Source: Nageia nagi
Taxonomy: Eukaryota; Pinophyta
Direction of reading: 5' to 3'
Length of the DNA: 64,000 nt
NCBI GenBank assembly: GCA_050084985.1
Contig: JBITNC010000002.1
Location: 1,116,001 to 1,180,000 of the forward strand
In this document: one piece after another, positions 58,779 to 64,000 of the stretch
How positions within the stretch are numbered: position 1 is the first letter of the stretch
How the letters are laid out: each line of letters starts with the position of its first letter
Program-made: the position numbers and the translations under genes
Notes under the pieces: generated by a model
The model's database searches: none
What the model was told of the DNA's origin: nothing
Seen by the model: only the letters and a program-made list of their open reading frames with translations

Positions 58779-61500
58779 GGAAATCAATTAATTGTTTAAA
58801 GATTATTCAAAGAGGTAATCTTTTTTTTCTCTCTTATGAACATGAACTAGAAAAAATTGAATGTATGCTCAAAATAGCTCACCTTAGATAAATCATCATA
58901 GATAAGTCTTTTCTTAGCTCGAATTTCCTAATCCTTTTTATAACTTTATATATTACATATTATATAAGTCTCTCTTTTTTAGATAACATTATTGATACTT
59001 TTGTATATGGTTTAAGGGATAAACTTAAAATCCCTCCTTAATATAAAATAAATGTTAATGTTAATATTTGTTAATGTTAATGTAAGTATTCATTGTTAAA
59101 CTTTTATTTTCATTGTTAATGTTAATGTTAATGCTAATCCCTCAGTACCCATCTCTCAATGCTCCTCCACCTATTTACCTCTTATTATCCCTTCATCCTC
59201 CAATCCACCTGCCTCATGACCCTCCATCCCTATTCCCTCCCTTCCTAATTTTCACTCCCTCAACTCCCTTTCCTCATATATCCCCTAGCACCAATCACCT
59301 TCTCCCCTTCATCCTCCATTCTCCTAGACCTATTCTTATTGATATATCCACCTCATTCCCTACCTTTGTTCAAAGTTCCCCCTTATACACCTTCCAATAT
59401 AAGTAAAAAGAGAAAAGCTATAAGGTACCCAAAGCCACTTAGCCTAGATAAGAATAAAGAAAAAGATAATTACCTGGACAAAGAAGCAAAGGCCAACTTG
59501 TATCTTAATAACAAGTAAATCAAAATATTTTTTTTGGAGCTATAATGAAAGGAGAAACACTCTACAAATAGTTTTCTAACAATTGTAGATTAGATGGTAC
59601 ATCAAAATAACTCTTCCTCTTTATGCTACTTTGTATAGTTTCTTATATTCTTCTTTATATTTCATTCACAATAACTATACTAGGCTACTTAGATATATCA
59701 TTGAAATTTTAAAAAGTAAATATAAAAAAAAAAATGCTTGGGATCTTATGCAAAAACCCTTTTTTTATCTATCAAATAAAGAAATAAATAAATGAGTAAA
59801 AAAATAAATCTTTACTTTTCTAGATCTTTCTTTTCTTAGTGAAAAAATAAGATTTTTTAATCTTTGATACTTGGTGTTGTGTACTTATTCCTAATAATTA
59901 TTTTGAAAATAATTTCCCCCCATAAAAGAGGAAAATAAAATATTTTACATATTCTTCATTGTACTTTTACATAATAATTGAATAGTCATGAATAAGAATA
60001 GAAGATCTTTTAAAAATCATAATCATGTTTTTTGCATAGAGCATCTTTAATATTATACATGATCATTAATTAGGTATGTAATACTTCACCAAAGGATATA
60101 TTTTTCTAATGAGATAAACTTCTTTAATTCATGAAATAAAAAAGCATGGAAACTTTTAATAATATCTACATCATTATAAAACTATTGAATTATGATTAGT
60201 TCATTCCTAAATTAAGTAATGAATTCACAAAAAGGATGATTAGATATTTATTTTATAGTGTGTAATTGAGAAATTTTTTGATAATATTAATTTTGAAACA
60301 ATCCCTAAACAGGTTCACAAGGGAAGTAAAGTTGTAGATGAGGTGTTTTAGGAATCTATAGAATCATTAGAGTCAATAATTTGAAAGATATTTATAAAAT
60401 AAAATAATCTTAGAGTTTTCAATCATGTAAAAAATAATATAATGCATACTTTTTTTAATTACCTAATATCATGGATAGAATCTTCCTTATTAGTGATGTT
60501 TCACAATTTAGGGATTTCAACGTCACATTTAGTGGGATAATTAAGCATGATTTGGCTAAGATAAACATTCATAAGAGAGAAATATGATTGAGTATTTGTG
60601 GTTGTTTAACAAACATCCTTAATATTTTCTTTGACTTGATTCATACATCACTTATGTTGGATACACGTTTATTTATAGAAAGTTAGCTCTAGGTGGAACA
60701 GGAATAACGATAAGTTAAGATATATGGTGGAGCAACATTATGGTGTTATGGATAATATAGTATCTTATTCAAGGGAAGATAAGTATGGAAAATATTTGTG
60801 GAATAAATTATTGAAATAATTTCTAAAAATGCTTCAACAAATTTTAATGTAGGTAAAGAATGAGAGAAAATAAAGGTTTGAATAGGTTTACAATAGAGAA
60901 GTGAGATGTGTGAAAATTAAGAACATATTGGTTAGAGAATTAACTAACTTGAGGAAAATATGGGATGCAATCAATGAAATAAATTGTGTTGGATGGAAAG
61001 TCTATGGTTGAAGTATGAGAATGGATGAGGATAGTTTAAGGGAGAAGGGACTTCATTAACTATAGGGTCATTTGTTATCAATAAGTATAATAAGACCTCA
61101 TTATTGAGTAACAAAAACTCTTAATATAATTTGGATGTTATAAAAGATCATTTTGAACATTCTTACAAAATTAGGATTTCAAATAACATAGAGATTGAAT
61201 TATAGACCAATAATTTAAACACCATTAAAAATAAATTTATCTTAAATATTATCATTATCATTATTAATTTCAATTATAAAAATATCTTACTAAATCTAAT
61301 TAATATTTGATAATAAAATTAATCCGATTTACCTTTTAATTTAATACTTCTATAAATACAAAATCTCTATAAATACTATAACAATTTTCAAACTATTTTT
61401 TTCATATACCAATAGTTAATATTCCAATGCTTCAAAAACTTCTAATTTTTAAAATACAATATAACCTTAAATATTAGTAACAATATAAAAACAAAACAAA
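58779..61500. other. No gene recognised; AT-rich, with a GTTAAT microsatellite and a C-rich patch
   Basis: A GTTAAT/TTAATG microsatellite lies at about 59050-59135. It is followed by a pyrimidine-rich patch (59140-59400) that reads as Pro/Leu/Ser in one frame (97 codons from 59113), best explained by composition. The rest (59500-61500) is very AT-rich with no supportable frame. It separates the CACTA element from the receptor kinase gene. Confidence 0.5.
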
Positions 61501-61656
61501 GTCGGCATGAAATATCAACGTCGCTACTTTAAATGTCGACAAACTCTAACCACTACAAAGAGACTGACTTGACATGAGATCACGTTACTTGACTTTCTTC
61601 AACACCACTCAAAATCAATACATAAACAAAAATATTAAGTCATGTCAAGTCAAGTT

Positions 61657-61694
61657 CACGTGTCCACAATAATTGTAGAGTTTTCCCTATAATT
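61657..61694 (+). promoter_or_regulatory. G-box and TATA-like motif upstream of receptor kinase
   Basis: CACGTG at 61657-61662 is a plant G-box, a bZIP/bHLH site. CTATAATT at 61687-61694 is a weak TATA-like motif about 60 bases before the ATG. CAAGT/CATGTCAAGT words repeat just upstream (61635-61655). Use as a promoter is inference from position only. Confidence 0.35.
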
Positions 61695-61752
61695 GTTGGG
61701 AGTCTTCAGCATTTCCTAAATTTGTACTGAACATCATCTGCTCAGGTTCGTG

Positions 61753-64000
61753 ATGGAGGGTAGACGAGTGCAACGTCTGATTCTGGCACTTTTTGTTCTC
61801 AGTAAGCTCATGAGATGGTACGGTACGGTGGAAGGCGCAGATACTCTTTCCCTGGGTGGTTCTCTCAGCGGGAATGAGACTATCGTTTCACAAAATGGAA
61901 TGTTTGAGTTAGGATTTTTTAACCTCAATGGAACGAATAACTGGTATCTCGGCATCTGGTACGCAAAACTATCGAACACGGCATACGTTTGGCTGGCCAA
62001 CAGAGAGACTCCCTTGAAAAACAAGGCCGGTATTCTGAATTTATCGAGAGACGGTCAGCTTGGCTTGTTTGATGTGGAGGGAGCAACTCTATGGTCGCCG
62101 AATGGGACCAAGGCGGCGTCTGAGGCTGTGCTACTGGATTCCGGTAATTTTGTCATGCTGAGCGCTGAGAATAAATCTGAGACTGTCTGGGAGAGCTTCG
62201 ACTATCCTGTGGACACATGGTTGCCCGGCATGAAGATCGGTCAAAAGTCGAAGTTGATATCATGGAGGAACTCAGTGGATCCGGCTCCCGGAATTTTCTC
62301 TCTGGAGATAGACCAATCGGATGGCTTACAGTTCGTGCTTCGTTGGAAAGATTCCGTTCAGTATTGGGCGAGCGGCGCTTGGGACGGCAAAGCCTTCGCT
62401 AACATTCCAGAGATGTCGCGCACTAAATCTGTTTACCCCGTCAGCACCGACAACACCACTTCCGGCGTGTATTTCATGTATACAGTTCCTGCTGGCACGT
62501 ATGACATTCCTCGTTTCGTCATGGACAAGGGCGGAGCAATTCTGCGGTATATGTTGATTGACGGCAACCACTGGAACATGGTCTGGTCTGAGCCTAGGGA
62601 CCAATGCGAGGTTTATGGCCTTTGCGGGGTCTATGGGACTTGCAATTCCAATAATATTCAATTCTGCAGCTGTCCGCGAGGGTTCGAGCCCAGGGACGAG
62701 CAAGCCTGGGCTTCGCAAGAGTGGTGGTCGAGTGGCTGTGTCCGACGGAGCCCACTGAGCTGCGGTGCCAAAAGCAGTAGCGTGGACCAGTTTATCGACA
62801 TGAACGTGTGGCTACCCGATAACTACAACTACAACGCTCGCTCATACGCCGCGACATGGAAGGACTGCCAGAAAGCTTGCCTCGCCAACTGCTCTTGCAC
62901 GGCTTTCAACTATATGTCTAATGTCTGCCAAATATGGACAGGAGACTTAATAAACATGCGCAACGCTCTGCCAAGGAACGATACCACCGTCTTCATTCGG
63001 GTGGCTGCATCTGAAATTGCAAGCTCTTCCTCCTCCAAAGGCAGAAGAAGCAAGATAGCCCTATTGGTTGGAGTTGTTGTTGGTTGCACCGTTGTTATGT
63101 TCATTTTGGCATGGTCAATCAGGCGGAGGTGGTGGATGAGATCGAACAAGGGGTGCGCTGATGTGTTCCTTGCTTATTGGGGTCTAAGGTTCACCTTGGC
63201 TTCTTGCTGCAAGCGTCCAAAAGCCAAAGAGGTTGATGCTACAACATCGATTCGGATGTTCACATACAAGGAGTTGGATATTTCGACAAGAAGGTTCATA
63301 GATAAGCTGGGAAGCGGCGCATTCGGTTCGGTGTTCAGAGGAACTTTACCAGACGGCACACTTGTCGCCGTCAAAAAATTACAAGTCGCAGGACGAGGAG
63401 AAAAGCAGTTCCGTGCTGAAATCAACACCGTTGGAAACATAAATCATGTGAATCTGATCAGGCTTCGTGGATTTTGTGCAGAGAAATCTGAAAGGTTACT
63501 GGTCTACGATTACATGCCCAACGGCTCTCTGAATACATTTCTGTTTAGCAACAAGTTGACAAATGATAGGAAGATAGAGGACTGGAAAACCCGGTTTGAG
63601 ATAGCAGTAGGGGTTGCTCGGGGATTGCTTTATCTTCATGAGGAATGCAAAGAACGCATCATTCACTGCGATGTTAAACCTGAAAACATTCTCCTGGATG
63701 ACAACTTCTGCCCAAAGCTGGGGGATTTCGGGCTAGCAAAACTAGTGGGAAGAGATTTCAGCCGGGTTTTAACTACCACAAGAGGAACGAGAGGGTACTT
63801 GGCTCCAGAGTGGATCGCTGGCCTTCCCATCACTCCAAAGGCGGATGTCTACAGTTTTGGTATGACACTGCTGGAAATAATATCAGGGCGCAGGAACCTG
63901 GATTTGAGTGTGGAGAAATCCAGCGAGTTGTATTTTCCCACGTGGGCGGCAACTCAAGTCCACAAGGGAGACATAATGAGCCTTGTAGACAAAAGGATCG
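61753..64000 (+). CDS. G-type lectin S-receptor-like Ser/Thr protein kinase (3' end beyond window)
   Basis: A single open frame runs from ATG 61753 to the window edge (749 codons, no stop), so the gene has no intron here and lacks perhaps 60-100 residues. It is a plasma-membrane receptor kinase: signal peptide (about residues 1-29), bulb-type lectin domain (about 30-150), S-locus glycoprotein/EGF-like part (CEVYGLCGVYGTC from residue 285), PAN/apple domain with its Cys pattern (about 337-410), one membrane segment (about 435-457) followed by basic residues, and a kinase domain. Kinase motifs are GSGAFGSV (520-527), VAVKKL (Lys 541), HCDVKPEN (638-645), DFG (658-660) and GTRGYLAPEW (678-687). 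His-Cys-Asp in place of His-Arg-Asp makes it a non-RD kinase, a class often linked to immune perception. It resembles the SD2-5 subgroup. GC content is far above the flanks. Confidence 0.95.
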   Translation, partial: MEGRRVQRLILALFVLSKLMRWYGTVEGADTLSLGGSLSGNETIVSQNGMFELGFFNLNGTNNWYLGIWYAKLSNTAYVWLANRETPLKNKAGILNLSRDGQLGLFDVEGATLWSPNGTKAASEAVLLDSGNFVMLSAENKSETVWESFDYPVDTWLPGMKIGQKSKLISWRNSVDPAPGIFSLEIDQSDGLQFVLRWKDSVQYWASGAWDGKAFANIPEMSRTKSVYPVSTDNTTSGVYFMYTVPAGTYDIPRFVMDKGGAILRYMLIDGNHWNMVWSEPRDQCEVYGLCGVYGTCNSNNIQFCSCPRGFEPRDEQAWASQEWWSSGCVRRSPLSCGAKSSSVDQFIDMNVWLPDNYNYNARSYAATWKDCQKACLANCSCTAFNYMSNVCQIWTGDLINMRNALPRNDTTVFIRVAASEIASSSSSKGRRSKIALLVGVVVGCTVVMFILAWSIRRRWWMRSNKGCADVFLAYWGLRFTLASCCKRPKAKEVDATTSIRMFTYKELDISTRRFIDKLGSGAFGSVFRGTLPDGTLVAVKKLQVAGRGEKQFRAEINTVGNINHVNLIRLRGFCAEKSERLLVYDYMPNGSLNTFLFSNKLTNDRKIEDWKTRFEIAVGVARGLLYLHEECKERIIHCDVKPENILLDDNFCPKLGDFGLAKLVGRDFSRVLTTTRGTRGYLAPEWIAGLPITPKADVYSFGMTLLEIISGRRNLDLSVEKSSELYFPTWAATQVHKGDIMSLVDKRI

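Noticed and set aside
59113-59406. 97-codon Pro-rich plus-strand ORF
   Set aside because: It begins in a GTTAAT microsatellite and continues in a pyrimidine-rich patch; composition explains the open frame and no homologous protein is recognised.
61734-63440. Minus-strand ORFs over the receptor kinase
   Set aside because: They are antisense shadows of a GC-richer coding sequence whose plus-strand frame carries all the domain motifs.

Overview
The window looks like nuclear DNA from a seed plant with a large, repeat-filled genome. The evidence is a plant-type S-domain receptor kinase at the right edge, plant Ty1/copia and Ty3/gypsy elements (chromovirus and Tat-like), an En/Spm (CACTA) transposon with a Tnp2 transposase, and a very AT-rich background. 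A gymnosperm would fit, but nothing here proves it. Only one intact host gene is visible; almost everything else is transposable elements in different states of decay.

Layout: 1-1200 is the 5' end of a minus-strand Ty3/gypsy element running off the left edge (gag start and probable LTR). 1.2-10.4 kb is old AT-rich debris with a tandemly duplicated copia gag fragment, a LINE endonuclease fragment and a gypsy gag remnant. About 11.1-28.6 kb is a nested stack. An old minus-strand gypsy was split by a plus-strand copia element (12036-19276), which itself holds a minus-strand solo LTR (15676-16105). The old gypsy was split again by a plus-strand chromovirus (19883-26606, target duplication TAGTA). 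28.6-32.4 kb holds tandem repeats and a decayed ORF.

32472-58775 reads as one CACTA transposon with CACTACTAA inverted ends and a TAA target duplication. Its minus strand carries a decayed Tnp2-type transposase and, upstream of it, a decayed ORF whose C-terminal half resembles a SET domain. The plus strand near the right end carries a second, multi-exon gene. Between the two gene sets lies a ~680 bp array of CCCTAA telomere-like repeats. A 12,356 bp Tat-like gypsy element (38440-50795, two 1161 bp LTRs) inserted into the SET-like ORF. That gypsy is unusual: an archaeal-type RNase H lies between protease and reverse transcriptase, and a decayed ORF of about 1,160 codons lies downstream of integrase.

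61753-64000 is a GC-richer, intronless G-type lectin S-receptor-like Ser/Thr kinase gene, open to the window edge and therefore truncated only by the window. All boundaries and motifs were read by eye. No database search was made.
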